A stretch of 64,000 nt of DNA from CAWBRT01 sp963832365 (GTDB taxonomy: Bacteria; Acidobacteriota; Terriglobia; Terriglobales; Acidobacteriaceae): the NCBI GenBank assembly GCA_963832365.1, contig CAWHUL010000027.1, positions 186,001 through 250,000 on the forward strand, in the 5' to 3' direction. Shown here one piece after another: positions 44,520 through 53,004 of this stretch. The notes beneath the pieces are model-generated. The model did no database searches. It had not been told where the DNA came from and saw only the letters and a list, made by a program, of their open reading frames with translations. Made by a program: the position numbers and the translations under genes. The first letter of the stretch is position 1. Each line of letters opens with the position of its first letter.

Positions 44520-45395
44520 GAGCTGGTTTCATAAATGCCTCAGCGTGATCATCAAGCACGCCAGGTGCACAAAGCCGCAGTACACAGCAAAAACGCGGTC
44601 GTGGCGCACCAGCACACGACGAAAGTTCTGTAACCAGGCGATGGTGCGCTCAATTTTCCAGCGGCGACGATAGCGACGCAGCTTTCGTCCGTCCTCGTAA
44701 CGGCGTAGGACGCTGTTACGACGATAAGGCACGATCAACTCGATCCCACGCCTTTTCAGCCGCTGTCGCATGGGATCGCTGTCATAGCCGCGGTCGGCTA
44801 CGACCCGCAGCGGCTTCCTGCGCGGTCGGCCGCGGCCCGCACGCGGCACTCTCACCTGCGCGAGCGTGCTCTCGGCAAGTTTGTGTTCCGACGGCTTGGC
44901 GCTCGCGAGTTGAATTCCCAAAGGAATGCCCGCGCCATCCGCCACCACCACGCACTTTGTACCCTTGCCGCGCATGGTTTTCCCCACTCCAGCGCCCCTT
45001 TTTTCGCCACGATGAACGTGGCGTCCAGAAACGCCTCGTTCCAGTCCAGCAATCCTCGTTGGTCCAACTGGCGCAACAACTGCTGCCAGGCCGCCAGCCA
45101 TACTCCCGCTTCTTCGCATCTCCGCAGCCGTCGCCAGCAGGTACTGGCGCTAGGAAACTGGGCGGGCAGATCGCGCCATCGCGCCCCGTTGCGCGCTACC
45201 CAGAGTATGCCTTCAACACAAACTCGATTGTTTACCCAAGGTCGTCCCCGCCCATCTCGTCGGCGCTTGGGTTCCGGAAAATACTTCGCAATCACCGCCC
45301 ACTGCTGGTCGCTGAGCATGCTCCCAGCCAACAACAACGCAGGCCCGCTACATAAGTCACTTACTTGAGGCGGAACCCATTTATGAAACCAGCTC
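44520..45395 (-). mobile_element. IS5-family insertion sequence, 876 bp
   Basis: Perfect 18-bp terminal inverted repeats GAGCTGGTTTCATAAATG (44520-44537) and its complement (45378-45395) are flanked on each side by TA (44518-44519, 45396-45397), consistent with a TA duplication. Two overlapping leftward frames encode a DDE transposase, the IS427-like arrangement. Confidence 0.88.
44529..45337 (-). CDS. IS5-family transposase, two frames joined by -1 frameshift
   Basis: Frame A (45337-44852) has the helical N-terminal region (LSDQQWAVIAKYFPEPKRRRDGRGRPW; GARWRDLPAQFPSASTCWRRLRR) and the first catalytic aspartate in AFLDATFIVAKKG. Frame B (45119-44529) has the second aspartate in VVADRGYDSDP and the glutamate in RRWKIERTIAWLQNFRR. 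Frame B is -1 relative to A, and the overlap holds a run of six A's on the coding strand (44999-45004), suitable for ribosomal slippage on lysine codons. Fusion would give a full DDE enzyme of about 270 aa. It is probably a functional or recently functional element. Confidence 0.87.
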
Positions 45396-45562
45396 TATGC
45401 ATTTACCTGCACCGAAATACACAGATTCTTCGCTCGCTGCACTCGCTCAGAATGACACTTCCAATTAAATTACTCGACTTGTGACGCACTACAATAGCCG
45501 GTTGCGGAAAGATGCGGCGGCATCCTGAGGTCGCGTTCTGCGTTTCTGCCCGAAGGAGCATC

Positions 45563-46147
45563 GTGAGTTTCGACAACATACTTCTGCTGCACGGAAAAGG
45601 CGGCAGCCCTGAAGGTAGCGTCAAGGACATCGAAGCGCTTCTACGCGCCCACTACCCCAAAAAGCCCGCGAGTTCGTTTCAGCGTCCCAGGCTGCTGCAC
45701 GCGGATGGAGAGATTCTGTCCGAGCAGTCGCTGGCCGAGTTGCAAACGAGGGATATCCCGAAGAGCACGGTGGTCATCGGCATCAGCCTTGGTGGCCTGC
45801 TGGCGGCGAAGTTACAGGAGCAGGGCCGCGAAGACCTCCGCGTCCTCTGTCTCAACTCTCCAACCTGGGCCGATGCCGTTCGGTTGGAGCGGAGAATGCC
45901 GGAGCGGATCGCATTTTATTCATCCAATGACAACGTCATCGCGGGCCGCACGCAAAATTGGCCCAGACTGGCGATCGCTTTCGATCTGCCTTGGCTCACC
46001 CATGACACCAGCGCACATGCACCGGAACTGGCACCCCTGATCATTGCGTATCTGGAAGGCCACAGCATCGCCCACGCGATCCAGCAGGTCGAAGAACGGA
46101 TTGCGCACGCCGAAAGACACCGGCAGGACAGGGCAGGAGCATCCTAA
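45563..46147 (+). CDS. YqiA-like alpha/beta-hydrolase esterase
   Basis: 194 aa from the GTG at 45563, preceded by AAGGAG with four-base spacing; the open frame extends to 45512. The fold begins with the strand NILLLHGKGGSPEGS, followed by the nucleophile elbow GISLGG and a C-terminal histidine in SAHAPEL. It probably hydrolyses small esters or thioesters; specificity is unknown. It starts shortly after the palindromic element and ends about 50 bp before the dehydrogenase gene. Confidence 0.78.
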   Translation: MSFDNILLLHGKGGSPEGSVKDIEALLRAHYPKKPASSFQRPRLLHADGEILSEQSLAELQTRDIPKSTVVIGISLGGLLAAKLQEQGREDLRVLCLNSPTWADAVRLERRMPERIAFYSSNDNVIAGRTQNWPRLAIAFDLPWLTHDTSAHAPELAPLIIAYLEGHSIAHAIQQVEERIAHAERHRQDRAGAS

Positions 46148-46197
46148 CCTGAGACAGGCGCGATCCACGCCCAGCCGCGTTTCGATAAGGAGCTCAT

Positions 46198-47604
46198 ATG
46201 CTGAACCCACATGTCACGTCCGCGACCGCCTTGCAACTCGACGGCGCCGTGGAGGCGCTGAAGTCTCTGCTCGGCTCGCGAGCCAGCACTGCCATGGTGC
46301 AGCGCGAACACCACGCCCACGGCGAGTCTTATCATGCGCCCGCAATGCCCGATGCCGTCTGTTATCCGCATACGACCGAAGAGGTCAGCGAGATTCTGAA
46401 GATCAGCGCCAAGTACAAGGTTCCGGTGATTCCCTTCGGTGGGGGAACCTCGCTCGAAGGCCACGTCAATGCCCTGTATGGCGGCATCTCAATCGACCTT
46501 CGCGAAATGAACAAGGTGCTCAGGGTCAGCCCGGAAGATCTCGACGTGACCGTTGAGGCGGGCGTCACGCGTCAACAGCTGAACAAGGTGCTCAACAACA
46601 CCGGACTCACTTTCTTCATCGATCCGGGTGGCGAGTCGACGCTGGGCGGCATGGCCGCGACTCGCGCGTCGGGAACGACGACCGTCCGCTACGGCACCAT
46701 GCGCGACAACGTGCTCGCGCTCACCGTCGTGTTGGCGGACGGCCGCATCATCAAGACCGGCACGCGCGCCCGCAAGTCATCAGCGGGATACGATTTGACG
46801 CGCCTGTTCGTCGGCTCCGAAGGCACGCTCGGCGTCATTACCGAATTGACCTTGCGTCTGCACCCGCTGCCCGAAGCTGTTTCCGCGGCGGTCTGCTCAT
46901 TCCCGAGCATTGAAAGCGCGGTGAAAACCGTCATTGAAACCATCCAGTTCGGCGCGTCGGTCGCCCGCATCGAACTGCTCGACGACGCGCAGATGGACGC
47001 CATCAACCGGTACTCGAAGACGAACTACCCCGTCGCACCGACATTGTTTTTTGAATTTCACGGCTCCAGTGACCGCCACGTTAGCGAACAGGCGGAATTC
47101 GTGCAGTCGATTGCCGAAGAGCACGGAGCTAGTGGCTTCCAGTGGGCCACCCGTTTGGAAGACCGCGACAAACTTTGGGAAGCGCGTCACTCGGCCTACT
47201 ACGCGACAATTGCACTTCGTCCCGGCTCGAAGGGCTTGGCCACCGATGCGTGCGTGCCCATCTCACGTCTTGCCGAGTGCATCCTGGAGACACAGCAGGA
47301 CAATCGCAGCGCACCATTTCCCGCTACGCTGGTGGGCCACGCGGGCGACGGAAATTTTCACTGCGTCTACGCCTTCGATCCCGAAAATGAAGCGGAACTC
47401 GCCGAGGCCAAGCGGTTGGCGGGCCGCATCGCCACTCGCGCGCTCGCCATGGGCGGCACTTGCACCGGGGAACACGGCATTGGCTACGGCAAGATGAAAT
47501 ATCTGGAAGCTGAACACGGCCCGGCGGTCGAGGTGATGCGCACTATCAAACGCGCGTTCGACCCGGACAATCGCATGAACCCCGGAAAGATGGTCGAGAT
47601 CTGA
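46198..47604 (+). CDS. FAD-linked D-lactate/glycolate dehydrogenase
   Basis: 468 aa. The PCMH-type FAD-binding domain has IPFGGGTSLEGHVNALYGGISIDLREMN and GGESTLGGMAATRASGTTTVRYGTMRDNV, and the C-terminal cap has HAGDGNFHCVYAFDP and GGTCTGEHGIGYGKMKYL. These mark the GlcD/Dld family (FAD-linked oxidases of 2-hydroxyacids). D-lactate (cytochrome) dehydrogenase is the best call by length and C-terminal motif; glycolate oxidase subunit D is the alternative. It would pass electrons to the respiratory chain. Confidence 0.9.
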   Translation: MLNPHVTSATALQLDGAVEALKSLLGSRASTAMVQREHHAHGESYHAPAMPDAVCYPHTTEEVSEILKISAKYKVPVIPFGGGTSLEGHVNALYGGISIDLREMNKVLRVSPEDLDVTVEAGVTRQQLNKVLNNTGLTFFIDPGGESTLGGMAATRASGTTTVRYGTMRDNVLALTVVLADGRIIKTGTRARKSSAGYDLTRLFVGSEGTLGVITELTLRLHPLPEAVSAAVCSFPSIESAVKTVIETIQFGASVARIELLDDAQMDAINRYSKTNYPVAPTLFFEFHGSSDRHVSEQAEFVQSIAEEHGASGFQWATRLEDRDKLWEARHSAYYATIALRPGSKGLATDACVPISRLAECILETQQDNRSAPFPATLVGHAGDGNFHCVYAFDPENEAELAEAKRLAGRIATRALAMGGTCTGEHGIGYGKMKYLEAEHGPAVEVMRTIKRAFDPDNRMNPGKMVEI

Positions 47605-47686
47605 GCCAAGTCGCCGGCCCAAGGCGGACACCTCGCGGCCGGCGCGGTAACCAACGTTTGCCGGGGCGTCGCGACGCGTGAAAGAC

Positions 47687-48100
47687 TCACTCGTCTCCAC
47701 CCGTGGAGGTCAGGACGAGTTTGCCGTGCTTCACTCCACGCATACTCAGCATGTGATCGGCAAGATGCTTGATCTCGCCGCTTCGGCCTTTCATGATCAC
47801 CACTTCCAGGCAGTTGTGCGCATCAAGGTGGACGTGCGTGGCGGCCAGCACGTTGCCATGGTGGTGGTGCTGAGTCTCCGTCAGCTTGTTGGAGAGATTC
47901 GGACGATGGTGGTCGTAAACCATGGAAAGCGTGGCAACGACCGGTTTGTTATCGTTCACCTCTTCGGCGATCAAGGTTTCGCGAATCAGGTCGCGCAAAG
48001 CCTCCGAGCGGTTGCTATATCCGCGCCGGGCAATGACCTTATCGAATTGCTCCAGTAGCTCCCGTTCAATCGAGACCCCGGTTCGTACCAGTTCCGCCAT
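47687..48100 (-). CDS. nikR: Nickel-responsive regulator NikR
   Basis: 137 aa. The ribbon-helix-helix DNA-binding domain is residues about 1-50 (RTGVSIERELLEQFDKVIARRGYSNRSEALRDLIRE). The ACT-like metal domain has the Ni-site pattern: histidines in THVHL (H89, H91), C97 in HNCLEV and a His-rich loop at 78-81. NikR senses Ni(II) and represses nickel import. It is divergent from a TonB receptor gene with two palindromes between them, so direct regulation is likely. GGAG precedes the ATG by 10 bases. Confidence 0.95.
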   Translation of the reverse strand: MAELVRTGVSIERELLEQFDKVIARRGYSNRSEALRDLIRETLIAEEVNDNKPVVATLSMVYDHHRPNLSNKLTETQHHHHGNVLAATHVHLDAHNCLEVVIMKGRSGEIKHLADHMLSMRGVKHGKLVLTSTGGDE

Positions 48101-48258
48101 ACGTCACACTCTCCTTCAGCACGCTTCTTGACCACAGCTCCCGGATACGAACTGCTCCGGCTCGGGCGCGAGCTCTTCTTGTCGGTGTTGCGCTTCTCTG
48201 CAACCCAATTAGACCACCCGGAGGGTGATGCCGGTCACGCTGATGCGTGAAAAAATTG

Positions 48259-48319
48259 GTAGCACGATTTTTATACTCGTGTTACAACCCTGGTAGCACG
48301 ACTTCCATAATCATGTTAC
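48259..48319 (+). promoter_or_regulatory. Tandem NikR-type operators overlapping a candidate promoter
   Basis: Two palindromes of equal design, GTAGCACG-N11-CGTGTTAC (48259-48285) and GTAGCACG-N11-CATGTTAC (48293-48319), repeat every 34 bp. Half-sites resemble known NikR GTGTTAC sites, though the spacing differs. A candidate promoter, TTACAA (48282) and CATAAT (48306), spans them, so binding would repress the receptor gene. Confidence 0.65.
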
Positions 48320-48441
48320 GACCTGGCTTCCGATTTCGAAAATCCCGTTGCGCCGAATCTGTCTTTCTCAGTTCGCAGTGGCCTTCCGGATCAGCTTTTG
48401 AATTCCGGTGCGCTGCGCGTCCGCAGGAGGTTGGTGCTGCA

Positions 48442-50827
48442 ATGAAATGGAAATGTGTGCTGTTCTTATTGCTTCTTGTTCCCAGCCTTCTATTTGCCCA
48501 AGGAATCGCTCAGCTATCAGGAACTGTCGTTGACACGTCTGGCGCGGTGATTGCCGGGGCTACCGTGCAGGTTCGAAGCGCGAACGGTACTGTACAAATA
48601 ACGACACAGTCGGACACGAACGGCTCCTTCATTATTTCTGGACTCTCGGCAGGTAATTATCGACTCGTGGTATCTAATCCCGGTTTTGAAACCAAAGAAA
48701 TCCCCGTCACCATAGGGACCACCGAGGCGCCGGCCCCGCTGCGCATCTCTCTGGCAGTGGGCTCCGTGAGCACCACCATAAACGTGCAGGGCCGGGAGGA
48801 TGACCTCATCGGAATTGCCGATTCCGCCACCCAGGGAACGGTGGGCGCAACGGAAATCCAAGATCGTCCGATTCTTCGTTCGGGAGAAGTTTTGGAGACG
48901 GTTCCCGGTGTCATCATCACTCAACACGCCGGCGGCGGCAAGGCCAACCAATATTTTCTTCGCGGCTTCAATCTCGACCACGGCACAGATTTCGCCATTT
49001 TCCTCGACGGTATGCCGCTTAACCTGCCGTCGCACGCGCACGGCGAGGGGTACTCGGACATGAACACCGTCATCCCGGAGTTTGTGGAGCGGGTGGATTA
49101 CCAGAAAGGTCCTTATTACGCCGATGTCGGCAACTATGGCTCGGCTGGATCGGCCCATGTGGTGTTTTTCAAGACGCTGCCCAAGAACTTCTTCAAGGTC
49201 GAAGGCGGCATGTATGGCTATGGGCGGGCCGTTTTCGGCGTATCGCAAAAGCTCGGTTCGGGCAGTTTGCTGTACGGCGGAGAAGTGTATCACGATGACG
49301 GCCCATGGACGCATCCGGATGATTATTACAAATTCAACGGCCTTCTAACCTACAGCCAGGGCGGAGACGCCAATGGTTTCAGCATCACGGCCCGCGGTTA
49401 CCATGGAAAATGGAACTCGAGCGATCAAATCGCCGATAACGCCGTGCCCCTCGTTGGTTTCTTCGGCACACTGAACCCGACTGACGGTGGCAATTCACAG
49501 CGTTATAGCTTGCAGGCTGAATGGCATCGCCAAGGCGCAAATTCCGAGACGAAAATCATGGCCTACGGGTTTTATTATGATCTCGATTTATTTTCTGATT
49601 TCACTTACTTCCTGACGGACCCCATTCGCGGCGACCAGTTCGAACAGAAGGACAGGCGCTGGGTGGCTGGGCTGGACGCACGCCACACGATTTTCAGCCA
49701 ATGGTTCGGCCGCAAGGTGGAAAATACGTTCGGCCTGCAGGTCCGCAACGATTGGATCAACAACGGCCTTTACCAGACGGAAAATCGCGTGCGCGTGGAC
49801 AAAACCGATTCCGCCACCGGCAACACTTTGCCCGCGACCACGCAAGCGGATCGCTTTACGGACACGCAAGTAGGTTTTTATGCGGAAAATAAAATCCAGT
49901 GGGCGGAAAAATTCCGCACGGTCGCGGCCCTGCGCGGCGACGTGGAACACGTCGACGTCACCAGCCTGGTTACCCCGGCCAATTCCGGCACGGCCACCAA
50001 GGTGCTGCCCAGCCCAAAATTAAGTTTGATTTTCGGCCCGTGGTCCAATACTGAGTTCTATGTACAGGGCGGATTCGGTTTTCACAGCAACGACGGGCGT
50101 GGCGCAACGCAAACGGTGCAACCGGTTTCGGCGGACAATCCTTACCCCAATACGCCCACCTCGAGAATTCCCGCCCTGGTCCCAACCAAAGGCGCGGAAA
50201 TCGGCGTGCGCACTCTGGCCGTCCCGCATCTGCAAAGCACCCTTTCGCTCTGGTATCTCCACAGTGATTCCGAACTGCAGCAGTCTGGCGACACCGGAGG
50301 CACGGTTGCTTCAACACAGCCGAGCAACCGCTACGGCGTCGAATGGGCGAACTACTACACGCCACTGGAACATTTGGCTTTTGATTTTGACCTCGCGGAC
50401 TCCCGCGCCCTTTTTACCACAATAGATGGAGATGATGCGGCGCCGGGCAGTCCAGGTGGCAGGCGTGTGCCCGAAGCGGTTGGGTTGGTGATTTCCTCGG
50501 GCATCACACTGCACCATCTCAAAGGCTTTTACGGGGAGTTTGCGCCTGCGCTACTTTGGCCCGCGCGATTTGACGTCCGACGGAATTTATCGCTCAAGGG
50601 CAACGGCGTTGCTCAACGCGGAGGTCGGTTATCAAATTAACAAGACATGGCGCGTTTCGGCCGAATTTTTGAATTTGCTTAACCGCCGCGATCACGACAT
50701 TGACTACGCCTATGCCTCCCGAATAACGCCAACAGCCACGCCGGCATTCACAGACGTTTTCCACCCCGTCGAACCGTTTCAGGTGCGATTCGGGTTACAT
50801 TACATGTTGGGTTCGAATAAGTTATGA
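48442..50827 (+). CDS. TonB-dependent receptor, probably nickel-regulated; one frameshift
   Basis: About 794 aa once repaired. A signal peptide (MKWKCVLFLLLLVPSLLFAQ) leads to a carboxypeptidase-regulatory-like domain (about residues 28-110), the plug (GGGKANQYFLRGFNLDHGTDFAIFLDGMPLNLP) and a 22-strand barrel ending near FGLHYMLG. The frame breaks in a G run at 50531-50534; deleting one G restores FYGSLRLRYFGPRDLTSDG, after which the second frame runs to 50827. Outer-membrane uptake is the role; nickel is inferred from nikR and the operators. The longest frame opens at 48247, upstream of the signal peptide. Confidence 0.87.
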
Positions 50828-50924
50828 AAAAGAAGTTTCGACTAATTGATTCACTGTTCAACCTGTGCGGAGGGCCGCAGATTCATAGGAGGACACGCAC
50901 CACGCGGGGTCGGAAGATTGATCT

Positions 50925-50960
50925 GGGATCACCAGAGCTCTCACCCGCTCTGGTGATCCC
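50925..50960. terminator. Terminator between TonB receptor and DUF362 genes
   Basis: GGGATCACCAGAG pairs perfectly over 13 bp with CTCTGGTGATCCC around a 10-base loop, in the gap between convergent genes. GTTTCGC follows on the plus strand. Confidence 0.75.
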
Positions 50961-50992
50961 GTTTCGCAAACCAGATGTGGACTGACTCAGAG

Positions 50993-52183
50993 TCAGACCT
51001 TCAACTGGCCTTGAATGAACTGTCTTGCCTTCTTGTCAGTGTTTTCGTTCACCTCGACCACCGAGAGTTTGAAGTCCTGCTGACGGTTAAGCCGCATGTA
51101 GTTCACGATCGCCGGATGCCTGTAGATATCGCCTGGCTGGAAGACCGGCATTTCCGGCACTGCACTTTCCGGCAGGTTCCACACATATTTCAGGAAGCCG
51201 CGGTTGCGAGCTGTCCGATTCTTCTGCACATCCCACAGCGTTCCCGGCCCAATGCTGGTATCGGCGGCATCCTTCGGCGTCATCGTCGCGCGCGCGTACT
51301 CCAGGAATGCATAAGCGTAGATCTCATGCGCCAGCAGGTTTTCCGAAGCAAAAATAGGAGCCGATTCCGGTTCGACGACATAACCGGCATCAGGCCCAAT
51401 CAGCGTCATGACCGAACGGCCTGACGTGACTGTCAATCTCAGCTTCGACTTGATCTGCGGGACTTCATTGATCTCCTCATACATCGGATAGTAGTCCGCG
51501 CCGCCCTGGTGGAACACCCTGCGGCTGTCCTCCCTCAGGAAGCCGACACCGATCTTCATGCCTGACGTAAGGTCGGCGAAGCCATGCGAACCAAGGCGCG
51601 GCAAATAGATGATGTGATCGACCTCGTTCACGAATGAGGTAATCAGCATCGGTTGCTTCCAGTGGTTTTCGCCAACCGGCGAGGTCTCGATGTACGCCCC
51701 GTAGCCGCGCTCCTCGAAGAAAACCGGGGACGCGCCGTTCCTCTCGGTAATGGCCAAGAGGCCCGAGGCCTGGGCGAATGCCCGCGAAGTACCTCTTACC
51801 TGTCCCTGCGCCGTCCAGAATACGTTGCGAACGCCAGATTGATCGCCAACATAAACCTTCGTCGCGCCATGCTCCTTCAATACCTTGAGCAAACAATCCA
51901 GCGCCCAAGGGTCGGAGGTTGCAGGAAAGGGATTACCAGAGTTCAAGGCCAGTTTTACAAGAACTCTGTCGCCTTTCTTCAGCCACGAAAAATCCGTGGA
52001 TTTTTCAATCATCCTCTTGAACAACGTGTAGGATGTGTCCCCTTTGGGCAACCAGGCCGCGCTCAGTTGCGCGTTCTTGACCGGTGCCGCCACCTTCTTA
52101 TTGTCTAAAGCGAAGCTTACGCCGCCCAGAAGCGCCATAGACGACATGCTGCCAACAGTCCACAAGAAATCTCGACGGTCCAT
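50993..52183 (-). CDS. DUF362 protein with Tat signal
   Basis: 396 aa from the ATG at 52183, preceded by AAGGGGG. The N terminus is a twin-arginine signal (MDRRDFLWTVGSMSSMALLGGVSFA). The body matches DUF362 (GDRVLVKLALNSGNPFPATSDPWALDCLLKVLKEHGATKVYVGDQSG; FVNEVDHIIYLPRLGSHGFADLTSGMKIGVGFL). No CxxC ferredoxin cluster is attached, although DUF362 often pairs with one. It is probably periplasmic; function unknown. It converges with the nickel-linked receptor gene, which may be coincidental. Confidence 0.85.
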   Translation of the reverse strand: MDRRDFLWTVGSMSSMALLGGVSFALDNKKVAAPVKNAQLSAAWLPKGDTSYTLFKRMIEKSTDFSWLKKGDRVLVKLALNSGNPFPATSDPWALDCLLKVLKEHGATKVYVGDQSGVRNVFWTAQGQVRGTSRAFAQASGLLAITERNGASPVFFEERGYGAYIETSPVGENHWKQPMLITSFVNEVDHIIYLPRLGSHGFADLTSGMKIGVGFLREDSRRVFHQGGADYYPMYEEINEVPQIKSKLRLTVTSGRSVMTLIGPDAGYVVEPESAPIFASENLLAHEIYAYAFLEYARATMTPKDAADTSIGPGTLWDVQKNRTARNRGFLKYVWNLPESAVPEMPVFQPGDIYRHPAIVNYMRLNRQQDFKLSVVEVNENTDKKARQFIQGQLKV

Positions 52184-52674
52184 ATATTTGTGCCCCCTTG
52201 CGATTTGCCTCGTGCATGTTTCGTGAAAACCGGAGTCGATGTCATTTTTCACTTGCCGGCGTCCCAAGTCAATGAAATTGAGACGCACCTTCATTTCCTC
52301 AATAGACTCGATTCCGCTTGTGACGGTGATTACGGTGCAGACGGTACTTCGCCCACAACCGGCGATTTCGAGCGAATGTCGTGGAGTTGTCCAGGATTAG
52401 CCGGTTAGTGGGGAAACTCGACGATTCCCAACTCCCTGGCGGCATTCTTTCTCAGGACGTCAATTTCGGAATTGGCAGGCCAGGCAGGCAATCGCCCACC
52501 AACCGTGTGGAGCTCGTTGCTAGTGCCGTTTTCCTCAGCTTGGCAAATAGTTCCGGTTTGGGCCTGCAACATACCAGGACAACTTTCAATCAAAAAGCTA
52601 CTGCTCAAGCCAATAGAACGCGAACACCTGCCGATAGTCTGTTATGAAGGAGGTGCATGATCTAGGAGTTAGCC

Positions 52675-52830
52675 ATGCAAACATATTCCGAAGTGACATT
52701 ATTAAACGCTCCGTTGCCAAACATCATGTCACCGTCACCTGAGCTCCAGCCAGAAATGGAGTTGGAGTTCTCCCCGCTCACGTTGATTCTGTTGATGGAC
52801 AATAGCTGGCCGAACGACTGGCACAGCTAG
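52675..52830 (+). CDS. Possible small protein, 51 aa
   Basis: An ATG preceded by GGAG (seven-base gap) opens 51 codons (MQTYSEVTLLNAPLPNIMSP..., ending LILLMDNSWPNDWHS). No family is recognised. It lies in the roughly 820-bp region between the divergent DUF362 gene and the GGDEF gene's 3' end (52184-53004). A second coding-like stretch in another frame follows (about 52806-52981). No other gene is apparent in this region. Confidence is low; it may be decay of a larger gene. Confidence 0.3.
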   Translation: MQTYSEVTLLNAPLPNIMSPSPELQPEMELEFSPLTLILLMDNSWPNDWHS

Positions 52831-53004
52831 CGCCGCAGCAATCTGACGTACTGGGAACTCTCGCCAGCGAGGTCGCGCTTTTCATGCCTCTGCACGGCAA
52901 GCCGACCACGGTGGTTCGGTTCGCCAAAGGCCTAGCCTTGCGCTTCGCGCCTCGTGCGTGGCATCGTCGGTCGGATATTTGAGGTCCGGAGTTCTCCTCG
53001 ACCC

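Larger units (their letters stand above)
44442..45493. repeat. Nested palindromic element split by the IS5-family insertion
   Basis: The outer inverted repeat TGTAGTGCGTCA (44442-44453) and TGACGCACTACA (45482-45493) is a perfect 12 bp. Inside lies the dispersed family arm beginning TGTCATCCTGAGCGAAGCG (44492-44519) and its degenerate partner (45423-45457). Removing the IS leaves a roughly 174-bp element starting at the moeZ stop codon. Confidence 0.7.

Noticed and set aside
44529..45337. IS5-family transposase as a broken gene
   Set aside because: The frames overlap in the -1 direction at a six-A run, which is the normal arrangement for this group.
52405..52608. 67-codon leftward open frame upstream of the DUF362 gene
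   Set aside because: It starts with TTG without a ribosome site and has no recognisable domain.
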